From Microbacterium hibisci (lineage in GTDB: Bacteria; Actinomycetota; Actinomycetes; Actinomycetales; Microbacteriaceae): a DNA stretch of 64,000 nt. The notes beneath the pieces are model-generated. The model did no database searches and had not been told where the DNA came from. It saw nothing but the letters and a program-made list of their open reading frames with translations. The translations under genes and the position numbers were made by a program. Numbering within the stretch: position 1 is the stretch's first letter; each line of letters starts with the position of its first letter. This document shows positions 42,384-51,354 of this stretch, in pieces. The stretch is from the NCBI RefSeq assembly GCF_015278255.1, contig NZ_JADIJC010000007.1, positions 124,001 to 188,000 on the forward strand, written 5' to 3'.

Positions 42384-44075
42384 GTGAGGGCCGAGGTGCG
42401 GCCGATGGGGGAGCGCGCGCTCCTCCTCGAGGTCGACGGCCGCGAGGACGTGCTCGCCCTGCACGCGGCGCTCGCCGCATCGCGGCCCGCCGGGGTCATC
42501 GACCTCGTGCCCGCCGCGCGCACTCTGCTCGTGCGCGTCGACCCGCGAGTGCTCCCGCTCGCCTCCGCGCGGGCGTGGGCACTCGCGGAGGCCGCGCGGG
42601 CGCGGGCGGGCGGCGGTGCGATCGGACCGCTCGTCGAGCTCGACATCGTCTACGACGGCGCCGACCTCGCCGAGACCGCGGCGCTGCTGGGCATCGCCGC
42701 GGATGAGCTCGTGGCGCGCCACGCGGCGGCCGAGTGGCGCGTCGCGTTCACCGGGTTCGCGCCGGGGTTCGGCTACCTCGTGAGCGACGACTGGGGGTTC
42801 GATGTGCCGCGGCTGGCGTCGCCCCGCACGCGTGTCCCCGCCGGCGCGGTGGGTCTGGCGGGCGGTTTCACCGGCGCCTATCCCCGCGACACCCCGGGCG
42901 GCTGGCGGCTCATCGGCACGACCGACGCGACGCTGTTCGATCCGGATGCCGCGACCCCCGCTCTCCTCACCCCGGGCGCGCGGGTCCGCTTCCGGCCCCG
43001 CGCGGAGCGCGCAGCGGCCACGGGTGCCGCAGCCGCAACGGATGCCGCCGCAGCCGCAAAGGGCACCGCCGCAGCCGCAGAGGGTGCCGTGGCCGCGCCG
43101 GGCGCCGCCGCAGACGCGACGGGTGCCGCGGCCGCTGACCCGGCTCGCACGTCCGAGTCCGGCGCGTCGCCGGAGCCGACCGCATCGATGCCGCAAGCGC
43201 AGACCGCCGGCATCCGGATCCTCGAGCCGGGCCTCCTCGCGACCGTACAGGATCTCGGGCGCGCGGGCGCGGCATCCCTCGGCGTCGCCGTCTCGGGAGC
43301 GCTCGACCGTGGTGCCCTGCGCACCGCCAACCGACTCCTCGGCAACCCCGAGGGCGCGGCCGGCCTCGAGGTGACGATGGGCGGGCTGCGCGCCGTCGCC
43401 GAAGCCGACCTGTGGGTGGCCGTGACGGGCGCATGGGGTTCCGTGCGCATCGGCGGTCGAGAGGTCGATCCCTACCAGGCGCACGCGTGGCCGGCCGGAA
43501 CGGAGCTTCGGCTCGACTGGTTCGCACACGGCGCCCGCGCCTACGTCGCGGTGCGGGGCGGCGTCGACGGCCGGGTCGCGCTCGGCTCACGGGCGACCGA
43601 TCTGCTGGCCGGACTCGGACCCGCCGCGCTGCGCGCCGGCGACGTCGTGCGGGTCCGCGACGACACCGCCGCACCGATCCCGGTCGCACCGCCCGGCGCG
43701 TGGGGCGCACCCCACGACGACGAGATCGAGCTCGCGCTCGCCGCAGGGCCGCGGGCGGACTGGTTCGCCGCCGGCGCGCTCGAGACGCTGTTCGAGACGG
43801 TCTGGACCGTCTCGAACCACGCCGACCGGGTCGGCGCACGACTCGACGGGCCGGAGCTCGAACGCGCGCGGCCCGGCGAGCTCGCGAGCGAGGGCATGGT
43901 GCCCGGGGCGCTGCAGGTGCCGCCCAGCGGCCGGCCCACCATCCTGCTGGCGGACGGGCCGGTGACCGGCGGCTACCCCGTCATCGCGGTGGTGACGGAT
44001 GCCGCGCTCGACCTGATCGCGCAGGCCCGGCCGGGCACGCGCATCCGGTTCCGGCACGCGCGCCCGCCGGCGTGA
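42384..44075 (+). CDS. fused 5-oxoprolinase subunits B and C
   Basis: 563 residues from a GTG at 42384, chosen to give the usual PxpB opening (VRAEVRPMGERALLLEV); GTG at 42381 or ATG at 42405 cannot be excluded. The PxpB/KipI part covers ~1-210, with FTGFAPGFGYLV and PRLASPRTRVPAGAVGLAG. A ~60-residue Ala/Gly/Thr/Asp linker follows, and PxpC/KipA starts near 274 (IRILEPGLLATVQDLGRAG) and runs to the end. In many bacteria B and C are separate genes; fusions occur. The DNA of the linker is a degenerate GCCGCAGCC repeat (43020-43135). Confidence 0.92.
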   Translation: MRAEVRPMGERALLLEVDGREDVLALHAALAASRPAGVIDLVPAARTLLVRVDPRVLPLASARAWALAEAARARAGGGAIGPLVELDIVYDGADLAETAALLGIAADELVARHAAAEWRVAFTGFAPGFGYLVSDDWGFDVPRLASPRTRVPAGAVGLAGGFTGAYPRDTPGGWRLIGTTDATLFDPDAATPALLTPGARVRFRPRAERAAATGAAAATDAAAAAKGTAAAAEGAVAAPGAAADATGAAAADPARTSESGASPEPTASMPQAQTAGIRILEPGLLATVQDLGRAGAASLGVAVSGALDRGALRTANRLLGNPEGAAGLEVTMGGLRAVAEADLWVAVTGAWGSVRIGGREVDPYQAHAWPAGTELRLDWFAHGARAYVAVRGGVDGRVALGSRATDLLAGLGPAALRAGDVVRVRDDTAAPIPVAPPGAWGAPHDDEIELALAAGPRADWFAAGALETLFETVWTVSNHADRVGARLDGPELERARPGELASEGMVPGALQVPPSGRPTILLADGPVTGGYPVIAVVTDAALDLIAQARPGTRIRFRHARPPA

Positions 44076-44111
44076 CGCGTCCCGCTGCGAGGGTGACGGG
44101 ACCAGAAGGGG

Positions 44112-46286
44112 TCAGTCCGCGCCGCCCGCTTCGAGAAGGTCGGCCGTCGCCCTCAGGATCGCGACGATCGCCGCGGTGCGCACCCCGGTGTCGGTGACGC
44201 GATCGAGCACCGTCACGAGTCCGGACGGAGCCGTCGGCGTGGTCGCATCCGGGTCGTGCGGCGACAGCACGGGCACCTCGGCGAGACCCACGCCGGGCTC
44301 GAACGACGGCTTCTGCTCCCACAGCTGGGCCATCGCATCGCGCACCGCTGCATAGAACTCGCGGTTGGTGGCAGCCGGGTTGGCGAGCAGGATCTTGGTG
44401 GCGTTGGTCGTGAACACCCCGTGCCCGCCTGTCTCGAGGGCGACCTGATCGGGCTGGCACGCGCTGAACAGCACCTCGCGGACGGCCCGCGGGGCGTCTT
44501 CGACGGCGCGGCCGGACTCGGCGTCGATGACCTCGTCCTTGGCCGCCTTGCGCACCGGGTCGTCGAGAGAGGCGCTGCGAGTCGCGCGGAAGCGCTCGCG
44601 CTCGGCGGGCTCGAGCTCCAGCTTGCGCGCGGTCGTGCCCACCGGGATCTTCATAGCCGCCTTGTCGGCGTCCGTCAGCTTGCGGTTCGCGGTGCCCGAG
44701 TGGCACGAGTCGAAGAACAGCGACACCGACACCCCGTCGGGGATCGCGTCCCACACGACGGCGAGATCGTCGTCCAGCACGAGCTGCCCGTCGAACACGT
44801 CGATGGGGCAGAGGGCCTCGTCGTTGGTGCCGAAGGAGTCCACCTCGTCGCCGTTCAGGTCGGGCACCGAGGTGCCGTGGCCGGCGAACTGGATCGCCAC
44901 GACGTCGCCCGCCGACGAGGTCGTGACCAGCGCGAGCATCGCCCGCAGGATCGCCTCGCGCGTGGCCTCGGCGTCGCGCAGCGTCGGCTCGATCTCGAAG
45001 CCCAGGGACCGGAAGGTGTCCTCCCACGTCTGCGCGTCGGCGACGCAGCCGCTGAGCGGACGCCGGACGTACTTGTCGATGCCGATGCAGAGCGCCCGCT
45101 TGCGCGGAGCGGCACCGCGCGGTGCCGTCGGCTCTGCCGGCGGTGTGGGGAACGCGTCGCGGCTCTCCGCACCGAACAGCTGGGCGATGTCGTCGTCGTC
45201 ACCGGTCGCGCGCGTGCCGACCACCCGGCGGGCGAGGCTCGTCATGGTGTCGGCATCGTTGTCGAAGTCGCCGTGCGAGGTGGCCTTCGAGCTCGTGCGC
45301 TTGCCATCGGCGACCGGACCGAGCACCAGCCGCTCACCCTTCTGCCGCAGGTATGCCATCGTGGGCCCGGCCTTGCTCAAGTGCTCTTCGAGCCCGAGGA
45401 TCTTCGCCTCCTTCTCCACTTCGAACGACCGTGAGACCAGCCAGAGCAGCGACTTGCGGTAGACGCCGCCGGTGTTGTCGCGCTTCTCGTGGTCCTTGTC
45501 CATGGTGAAGATCGACAGATCCTCGATGCCGCCCCGCCGGGCCAGCGGGAGGAGCTTCTGCTCGAACGTGTCGACGCGCACCGCCGGCGCGAGGAAGGTG
45601 ACCGTCTCGACCTTCTCCACCGCGTCGTCGCCGTCGAAGAGCAGCGGCACGAACGCGCTGTGGTAGATCGATCCCGCACTGTGCCCCGCGGCGTGCAGCG
45701 CGATCGACTTCGGGTTCTTCTGCAGATAGTCCCGCAGTGCCGCCGCCAGCACGAAGCCGCCGCCGGGTCCGTGGCCGTCCAGCGGACCGAGCGACGCCGC
45801 CGCGGCGTCCACTTTCATGTCGTCCCAGAACTTCCGGCCGCCGAGCAGGCGTGCCGCCGCCTCGACGGCGATGTCGGTGACGTCGGTGAAGCCGCGCTGC
45901 CCGGCCTGCTTGCCGCCGATGACGTCCTCGAGCGTGCTCCAGAACCCGCTCTCCCACACCGCGTGGATGGGGTACACGCCGTTCTTCAGCCACCACCCCG
46001 CCTGCCGGTGCGCGGTGAGCATCCCCTGCTCCTTCGTCGTCAGCCCGCCGTGCGCCCAGATCAGCACCGGCACCGGGCCGCGCTGCGGGTTCTTCTCCTG
46101 CTGCGCCCGCACGAACGCGTCGAGGTGGGTGTACACGATCGCCTTCACGTCCTCCGCCGTGGTGCGGTACGCGTCGAGGTCCTGCGGATCGGGGGTGGAG
46201 GAGTCGGCGAGCTTGCCGTCGGCCGTGTAGACGACGTGGGCCCGCAGGTTCGCGAGCTGATCGGGTGTCAGGGTGGGCTGGGACAT
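44112..46286 (-). CDS. alpha/beta-hydrolase - caspase fusion protein
   Basis: 724 residues from the ATG at 46286. The N-terminal half (~70-345) looks like an alpha/beta hydrolase: LIWAHGGL (oxyanion-hole region, ~76-82), nucleophile elbow GHSAG with Ser203, and a candidate catalytic His338 in SHGDFDND. From ~396 begins a caspase/metacaspase (clan CD, C14) domain: KRALCIGIDKY as first strand, catalytic His470 in IQFAGHGTS and catalytic Cys528 in LFFDSCHSGT, then LFSACQPDQVA and HGVFTT. A lipase-like domain joined to a caspase is unusual. No signal peptide, so it is cytoplasmic. It lies 56 bp after a CHAT-protease gene, downstream of two STAND ATPases, which suggests a proteolytically triggered effector (inference). 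Confidence 0.85.
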   Translation of the reverse strand: MSQPTLTPDQLANLRAHVVYTADGKLADSSTPDPQDLDAYRTTAEDVKAIVYTHLDAFVRAQQEKNPQRGPVPVLIWAHGGLTTKEQGMLTAHRQAGWWLKNGVYPIHAVWESGFWSTLEDVIGGKQAGQRGFTDVTDIAVEAAARLLGGRKFWDDMKVDAAAASLGPLDGHGPGGGFVLAAALRDYLQKNPKSIALHAAGHSAGSIYHSAFVPLLFDGDDAVEKVETVTFLAPAVRVDTFEQKLLPLARRGGIEDLSIFTMDKDHEKRDNTGGVYRKSLLWLVSRSFEVEKEAKILGLEEHLSKAGPTMAYLRQKGERLVLGPVADGKRTSSKATSHGDFDNDADTMTSLARRVVGTRATGDDDDIAQLFGAESRDAFPTPPAEPTAPRGAAPRKRALCIGIDKYVRRPLSGCVADAQTWEDTFRSLGFEIEPTLRDAEATREAILRAMLALVTTSSAGDVVAIQFAGHGTSVPDLNGDEVDSFGTNDEALCPIDVFDGQLVLDDDLAVVWDAIPDGVSVSLFFDSCHSGTANRKLTDADKAAMKIPVGTTARKLELEPAERERFRATRSASLDDPVRKAAKDEVIDAESGRAVEDAPRAVREVLFSACQPDQVALETGGHGVFTTNATKILLANPAATNREFYAAVRDAMAQLWEQKPSFEPGVGLAEVPVLSPHDPDATTPTAPSGLVTVLDRVTDTGVRTAAIVAILRATADLLEAGGAD

Positions 46287-46342
46287 GACAGGCCTTTCGG
46301 AGTAGCGGCCCGCAGTCACGCCGGGCCCGGTGGATGACGGAT

Positions 46343-48544
46343 TCAGGTTCGGACGACGTGGGCGCGCGGATCCGCGAACACGGTGAAGGCCAGCGCCGTC
46401 AGATCGTGCGCCTCGCGCGTGGCGATGCGCGCGGCGGCGACGGCTTCGCCGAGCGTCGACCCGCGGGTGAGGAGCTCGGCGTAGAGCGTCTGGGCGAACG
46501 CCGCGGTGACGTCGTCGCGAACGGCCCAGCTGCACCCGATGAACACCCCCGCGCCGCCGCGAAGGAACGCCTCCGCGAACCCCCCGGGCCCGGTCGTGCC
46601 CGGCTGCAGGCGGCCGACGTCGCAGGCGCTCAGGAAGACGAACGGCGCCGTCGCCCGCACCGTGAGCTGCTCGGGCACGTCGACGTGACGGTAGGACGCC
46701 GATCCGTCGTCCTGGGTCTCGGTGAAGGCGGCGAGGGCGATCTCCTGCGCGCGCGGATCTTCGCTGCGCCAGCGCCCGTGGCCGGCGAAGTGGAGCAGGT
46801 CGAAGCCGGCGCGGATGTGCTCGCTCACCTCGTCGCGGGTGAGCAGGGGCGGCGGCACCTCGCGCTGGAAGCACGCGTAGAGCGCGCTCACCTCGTCCTT
46901 GGTCGCCGTCAGCTTGAGATTGGGGTCGGCGTAGTCCGGAGCGATGCCGATCACACGATCGCCCTGCACCGACAGCTCGACAGGACGCGGCGTTCCCCAC
47001 AGCCATCGGGTGAGGCCCTGGTCGCCGAGGAAGTAGGAGGCATCGTCGGGATCGCCGTCGCCGACGCGGACGGGGTGCACGATCTCCCACGGGATGTCGA
47101 GCTCGCCCGAGGTCTGCACCACCAACCCTGCCAAGCGCCGCCGCTTCGACCACAGCAGAGCATTCACCTCGTCGCCGAGCAGCGCGTCGGCGATGCCGGC
47201 GCCGAGCTCCCGCAGGCTCTCCTCGGCCCTCGCGACGGCGTCCTCCTCATCGACGCCGTCGCACGTGACCGCCTTCTTGTACGCGTCGCGGATGCCGCCG
47301 AGCTTCTTGTAGACCTCGTCGACGTAGGCCACCTTGTCGAGGAGGCAGATGGTGTTGGTCGCCGAGACGGAGTCCACCTTCGCGATGGTCGTCAGCACAC
47401 TGTGACCGTGCGACGTGGTCTCCTCGATGACGATGGTGGGCAGCTCCGTCAGCGCCTTGGGCGGTGCCGTGGCGCCGGTCTCCGCACGGTTGGGCGCCGC
47501 CGGCAGGAGCGGCTCGACGAGCGGGGCCTCGTCGGCGGGGAGGATCCTCGTCGACAGCTCGATCGTCGCGAGCGGCGTGACCTCGGGATCCTGCGTGACC
47601 GTCACCCTGACACGGCCGATGCCCGCAGCGCCGGGCACCAGCAGGAACCGATGCTCCTCGGGCTTGCCGCGGGCGGGCAGTCGCGCGATCACCTCCGACG
47701 CGGCGCCGGGCGCGATGTCGAACCCGGTGGCCTGCACGGCGATGCGGATGTCGCGCTTCTTGTCGAACGCGACCACGGTGTCGTCGCCGGCATGGCCCTT
47801 GGGGATCTTGATCGCTTCGCGCGAGAGCGTCACGGTGACGTCGAACGGCACGTCCTCGAACAGGTCGGCGGGCATCTGCGCGGCGACATGGGCGTCGACA
47901 CGGGCGCCGCCGTCGACGTCGGGTGCGGTGTCGGCCACGCCCTCGCCGTCCGCCGCCTCCGCGAGCGGCTGGTCGGGCGCGAGCCCGAGATCCCGTCCGC
48001 CGTCGGTGTCGATCGCGTCCGCGAAGTCTTCGAGCATCTCCGGAGAGGCGGGAACAGCAGGCGGCAGCTCGGGCTCCATCGGCGCGTCGAAGGCCGGCGG
48101 CTCCGCCGCGGTCGCTTCCTCCGCAGGCGACTCCGCCGCGGCCTCCTCACCTCCGCCCATGCCGAAGCCGCCGGCGTCGACCTGAGCCTCGAGCCGCTCC
48201 AGCCCGGCCTCGGCGTCGCTGCCGACGACCGACAGATGCAGGCGCTCGTCCGCGCCGATCACGAGATCGGCCGCGTGCGCGCCGTCCGCGCGTCTCGTCA
48301 GGCGCACGAGCTCTCCGGCGCTGCCCCGCCACACCACGAGGGCGTAGCGGAGGTCATCGCTGCCGCGGACGACGATCGTGGCCACGCCTCCGGAGAATCC
48401 GCGCAGCGTGACGTCGGCGAGCGTCGTGACGCCGTGCTCGTCCGGGCCGGTGTGCGCCGGCGCGGGGCTGATGTCCGCGGCGAAGGCGCCGGCGTCCCCC
48501 TCGACGTCGACGGTGCCGTGCGGCGCGTCTGGAACCAGAGCCAT
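46343..48544 (-). CDS. CHAT-domain protease
   Basis: 733 residues with an ATG at 48544. The C-terminal ~300 residues are a CHAT (clan CD caspase-like) domain: His589 in LLHFAGHGRW and Cys641 in FVFLSACDVGRL, followed by GGFAEAFLRGGAGVFIGCSWAV. In front is the usual LVVQTSGELDIPWEIVHPV entry of CHAT proteins. The N-terminal ~300 residues hold two predicted beta-rich modules separated by a Glu/Pro/Ala-rich linker (~130-190). The second (DVPFDVTVTLSREAIKI...) resembles an immunoglobulin-like sandwich. No TPR repeats are seen, unlike the CHAT protease of CRISPR type III-E. It lies directly upstream of the hydrolase-caspase gene. Confidence 0.87.
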   Translation of the reverse strand: MALVPDAPHGTVDVEGDAGAFAADISPAPAHTGPDEHGVTTLADVTLRGFSGGVATIVVRGSDDLRYALVVWRGSAGELVRLTRRADGAHAADLVIGADERLHLSVVGSDAEAGLERLEAQVDAGGFGMGGGEEAAAESPAEEATAAEPPAFDAPMEPELPPAVPASPEMLEDFADAIDTDGGRDLGLAPDQPLAEAADGEGVADTAPDVDGGARVDAHVAAQMPADLFEDVPFDVTVTLSREAIKIPKGHAGDDTVVAFDKKRDIRIAVQATGFDIAPGAASEVIARLPARGKPEEHRFLLVPGAAGIGRVRVTVTQDPEVTPLATIELSTRILPADEAPLVEPLLPAAPNRAETGATAPPKALTELPTIVIEETTSHGHSVLTTIAKVDSVSATNTICLLDKVAYVDEVYKKLGGIRDAYKKAVTCDGVDEEDAVARAEESLRELGAGIADALLGDEVNALLWSKRRRLAGLVVQTSGELDIPWEIVHPVRVGDGDPDDASYFLGDQGLTRWLWGTPRPVELSVQGDRVIGIAPDYADPNLKLTATKDEVSALYACFQREVPPPLLTRDEVSEHIRAGFDLLHFAGHGRWRSEDPRAQEIALAAFTETQDDGSASYRHVDVPEQLTVRATAPFVFLSACDVGRLQPGTTGPGGFAEAFLRGGAGVFIGCSWAVRDDVTAAFAQTLYAELLTRGSTLGEAVAAARIATREAHDLTALAFTVFADPRAHVVRT

Positions 48545-48682
48545 CTCGACCCCCTAGCACCGGCGCCCGATCCCCACGGGCGCCGACTCCCGACCGATGG
48601 AGGAGCGCGGTCCGGTGCACAGCCTAGGGGCCGCCTCTCCACCGCACCAGAGCACGTCACCCGTGCCGCTGATACCTGCGGA

Positions 48683-48712
48683 GACGGATGCCCGGGGCCC
48701 CCGGCATCCGTC
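48683..48712 (-). terminator. hairpin between STAND ATPase and CHAT genes
   Basis: GACGGATGCC (48683-48692) pairs with GGCATCCGTC (48703-48712), with additional G-C pairing inside. It starts six bases beyond the stop of the second STAND gene, so sensors and effectors are probably separate transcripts or attenuated. Confidence 0.65.
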
Positions 48713-48717
48713 ATCGA

Positions 48718-51354
48718 CTACCAGCCGTGCAGCTTGTCGGCGATCGAGGCGTGCTCGTGCTCGGGGAGCGCCAGCTGCAGCGCCTCGCTCACGGTGAGCT
48801 CGGCGCCGGCGAGCTCACCGGCTGCGACGCTCTGCGGGTCGCGTCTGCGCAGGATCTCGAGGTGCGGTGTGTGGACGGTGAACGCCTCGACGTCGAAGAT
48901 GCCGATGCGCCGGCGGATCTCGCCGGCCGCGACGGCGAGTGCAGCCGCACGCCACGCCTCGCCGTGCGCCGCTGCGACCGCGCAGATGCCCTCGAGGCCG
49001 TACGCGACGCCCTCCTCGTAGTGCAGACCGACCGACAGCAGGAGCGTCCGGACGAACTCGTGCTCGGCCTCTTCGGTGCGACCGAGCTGGAAGTTCAGCC
49101 GCGCGCGCAGGTTGCCGGCGACCGACGTCGTGAAGAGGTCGCCGCTGGACTTGGCGACCAAGGTTGCGCGGTCGAAGTGCGCGAGGGCGTCATCGGTCGC
49201 TCCGCGCACCCACGCCAGCCGGCCGAGCGAGACCTCGGTGATGGCCTCCGCCCACGTGTTGCCGCGCTCGCGCAGCGTCACGACCGCCGACCGCAGCTCG
49301 GACTCGGCCTTGTCGGTGTCGAGGTGTGAGAACTGCACGCGTGCCGTCGCGCGCGCGGCGAGCGCCATGGCCGCGGCGTCCTCGTCCCCGCTCTCGCTGA
49401 ACAGCCGTACGCACTCGCCGAGCCCCGCCACCACCTGCTCGCTGGGCCGCTGCCACATCTCGCCCCACAGTGCGAAGAACCACGCGATCGCCCGCGTGTG
49501 CGGAGTGATCGGCTGGTCGTGCTGCTTCTCGAGGAGCTCGAGCATCCAGACCCGCACCTCGGCGAAGAAGCCCGAGATCCACCAGTAGATGAGAAGGCTC
49601 CACGCGAAGTCGCCCGCGTCGTCGAGGCGGTCGGTGTAGACGAGGTGACGCACGGCCGCGCGGAGGTTGGGCAGCTCCAGTCCCAGGCGAACGACCGCAT
49701 CGGCCTGGCCCGGACCGCCGAGGTCGGGTGCCACCCGCTGCACGAACTCTCGGTAGTAGTCGGCGTGCGCGCGGCGCACGCGCACTGCGTCGCCGCGCTC
49801 CTTGAGCCGCCCGAGGGCGTACTCGCGCACGATGGCCAGCAGCGAGAACACGCGCCGCCCGCCGACCTCGCTCTGCTTCACGAGCGATGCGTCGATGAGC
49901 GCGGCGAGCGCGTCGATCGCGCCCGGTCCCCACGCGCGGCCCACGCCCAGGGCCTCGACCGCTTCCAGCGTGAACCGCGTCGCGAACACGCCGAGATCCT
50001 CGAGCAGCTCGCGTGGCTCGTCGGGAAGCAGGCTCACGCTCCAGTCGATCGTCGCCCGCATGGTGCGATGCCGCTCGGGCAGATCGCGTACCGCGGCGGT
50101 CAGCAGCGGCAGGCTCCGCTCCAGACGGGCGGCGATGCCGGCCGGACTCAGGATGCGCACCTTCGCCGCCGCCAGTTCGATCGCCAACGGCAGGCCCTCC
50201 AGCCGACGGCAGATGTCGGCCAGATCGCGCGCGTTCTCGGGGTCGACCTCGAAGCGAGGATCGATCGCCCGCGCGCGGTCGACGAAGAGCGCGACGGCGG
50301 CCGTCCGCGTGGTCGGATCCAGACTGGCGGGCCGTTCGCCGGCGGGAGTCGTCAGCGGCGCGACGTCGTAGACGCGCTCTCCGCGAATCCGCAGGACGAC
50401 GCGGCTGGTGACGAGGAACATCGCGGTCGGCGCCACCGTGTAGAGCCGCACCAGAACGGGCGCTGCATCCACGATCTGCTCGAAGTTGTCGAGCACGATC
50501 AGCACTCGGCGATCGGCCAGCGCATGCGCGATGCGCTCCTCGAGGGCGGCTTCGCCGTTGTCGCGGATGCCGAGGTAATAGGCGATGGTCGGCAGCAGCA
50601 GGCCGGGCTCGAGGACGCCCTCCAGCAGCACGAAGTACACGCCGTCCGGGAACAGGTCGCCGCACGCCAGCGCCGACTCGATCGCGAGCCGGCTCTTGCC
50701 GATGCCTCCGGGGCCGATGAGGCTGACCACCCGGTCCGTGCCCCGGGCGAGCAGGGTGCGCACGGCCTCGATGTCGCCCTTCCGGCCGATCGTCGTGGTG
50801 TACGGCACCGGCACACGCCCCACCAGGGTGGGCTTCACCTCGTCTTCGACGGCGACCGTCGCCCGCGACTCGTCGAAGCGCTCCGCCAGAAGCATGGCCA
50901 GGTCGCCGGCCACCTGATCCGCCAGCTCGTCGGCGGAATGGAAATGCAGGTAGGCGGCGGTGTCGTCGGCTTGGATGCGGGCGATCAGCTGGGCGAGGCG
51001 TTCGTCGCGGGTGTCGCCGTCCTTGACGTAGATGAGCTTGGGCATTGCGCGCGGGGCGAGGTTGTATTCGTCCTCGAGACCCGAGACGGCCTCGTCGGGT
51101 GCGATCCAGCCGTAGCTGCTGCCGTAGATGCCGATGAACACGTCGCTCTGCGCGAGGTAGGAGCGGTACAGGTCGCGCGGCGGGTGGGGCCGGGCGCCCA
51201 GCTCGAACATCACCGGGGCCAGTCTCAGCCGCTCGATCGCCGACCGCACCGCTTCACGCTCTGCCGCGAGTTCGCGCAGGGTCGAACTCACGAACACCCG
51301 GATCCGCTGGTCGGGCGTGCGGATCACGGGGGAGTGCTCGGGGCCTGTCACCAC
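48718..51354 (-). CDS. DUF4062 - STAND ATPase, second copy
   Basis: 878 residues. GTG at 51354 with GAGAGGG seven bases upstream; the next GTG (51351) overlaps the previous gene's stop and is an alternative. N-terminal DUF4062 (~17-140; VFVSSTLRELAAEREAV, SYGWI), then NB-ARC/STAND ATPase: Walker A GPGGIGKS at 214-221, Walker B VLIVLDNFEQI, LVTSR sensor motif and a winged-helix stretch ending LLAIVREYALGRLKERG. The C-terminal ~400 residues are helical TPR-like repeats. Architecture of signal-transducing NTPases that oligomerise on ligand binding. It overlaps the first copy by 7 bp and shares an apparently identical first ~130 codons with it. Confidence 0.88.
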   Translation of the reverse strand: MVTGPEHSPVIRTPDQRIRVFVSSTLRELAAEREAVRSAIERLRLAPVMFELGARPHPPRDLYRSYLAQSDVFIGIYGSSYGWIAPDEAVSGLEDEYNLAPRAMPKLIYVKDGDTRDERLAQLIARIQADDTAAYLHFHSADELADQVAGDLAMLLAERFDESRATVAVEDEVKPTLVGRVPVPYTTTIGRKGDIEAVRTLLARGTDRVVSLIGPGGIGKSRLAIESALACGDLFPDGVYFVLLEGVLEPGLLLPTIAYYLGIRDNGEAALEERIAHALADRRVLIVLDNFEQIVDAAPVLVRLYTVAPTAMFLVTSRVVLRIRGERVYDVAPLTTPAGERPASLDPTTRTAAVALFVDRARAIDPRFEVDPENARDLADICRRLEGLPLAIELAAAKVRILSPAGIAARLERSLPLLTAAVRDLPERHRTMRATIDWSVSLLPDEPRELLEDLGVFATRFTLEAVEALGVGRAWGPGAIDALAALIDASLVKQSEVGGRRVFSLLAIVREYALGRLKERGDAVRVRRAHADYYREFVQRVAPDLGGPGQADAVVRLGLELPNLRAAVRHLVYTDRLDDAGDFAWSLLIYWWISGFFAEVRVWMLELLEKQHDQPITPHTRAIAWFFALWGEMWQRPSEQVVAGLGECVRLFSESGDEDAAAMALAARATARVQFSHLDTDKAESELRSAVVTLRERGNTWAEAITEVSLGRLAWVRGATDDALAHFDRATLVAKSSGDLFTTSVAGNLRARLNFQLGRTEEAEHEFVRTLLLSVGLHYEEGVAYGLEGICAVAAAHGEAWRAAALAVAAGEIRRRIGIFDVEAFTVHTPHLEILRRRDPQSVAAGELAGAELTVSEALQLALPEHEHASIADKLHGW
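50945..51333. repeat. 389-bp direct repeat, copy 1 (DUF4062 region)
   Basis: Compared base by base it equals 53563-53951 with a constant offset of 2618 bp. It spans almost the whole DUF4062-coding part of the second STAND gene. Confidence 0.9.

Noticed and set aside
46343..48544. Type III-E CRISPR TPR-CHAT (Csx29-like) protease
   Set aside because: No TPR repeats in the protein, and no gRAMP/Cas7-11, crRNA array or Csx30 gene in the window.
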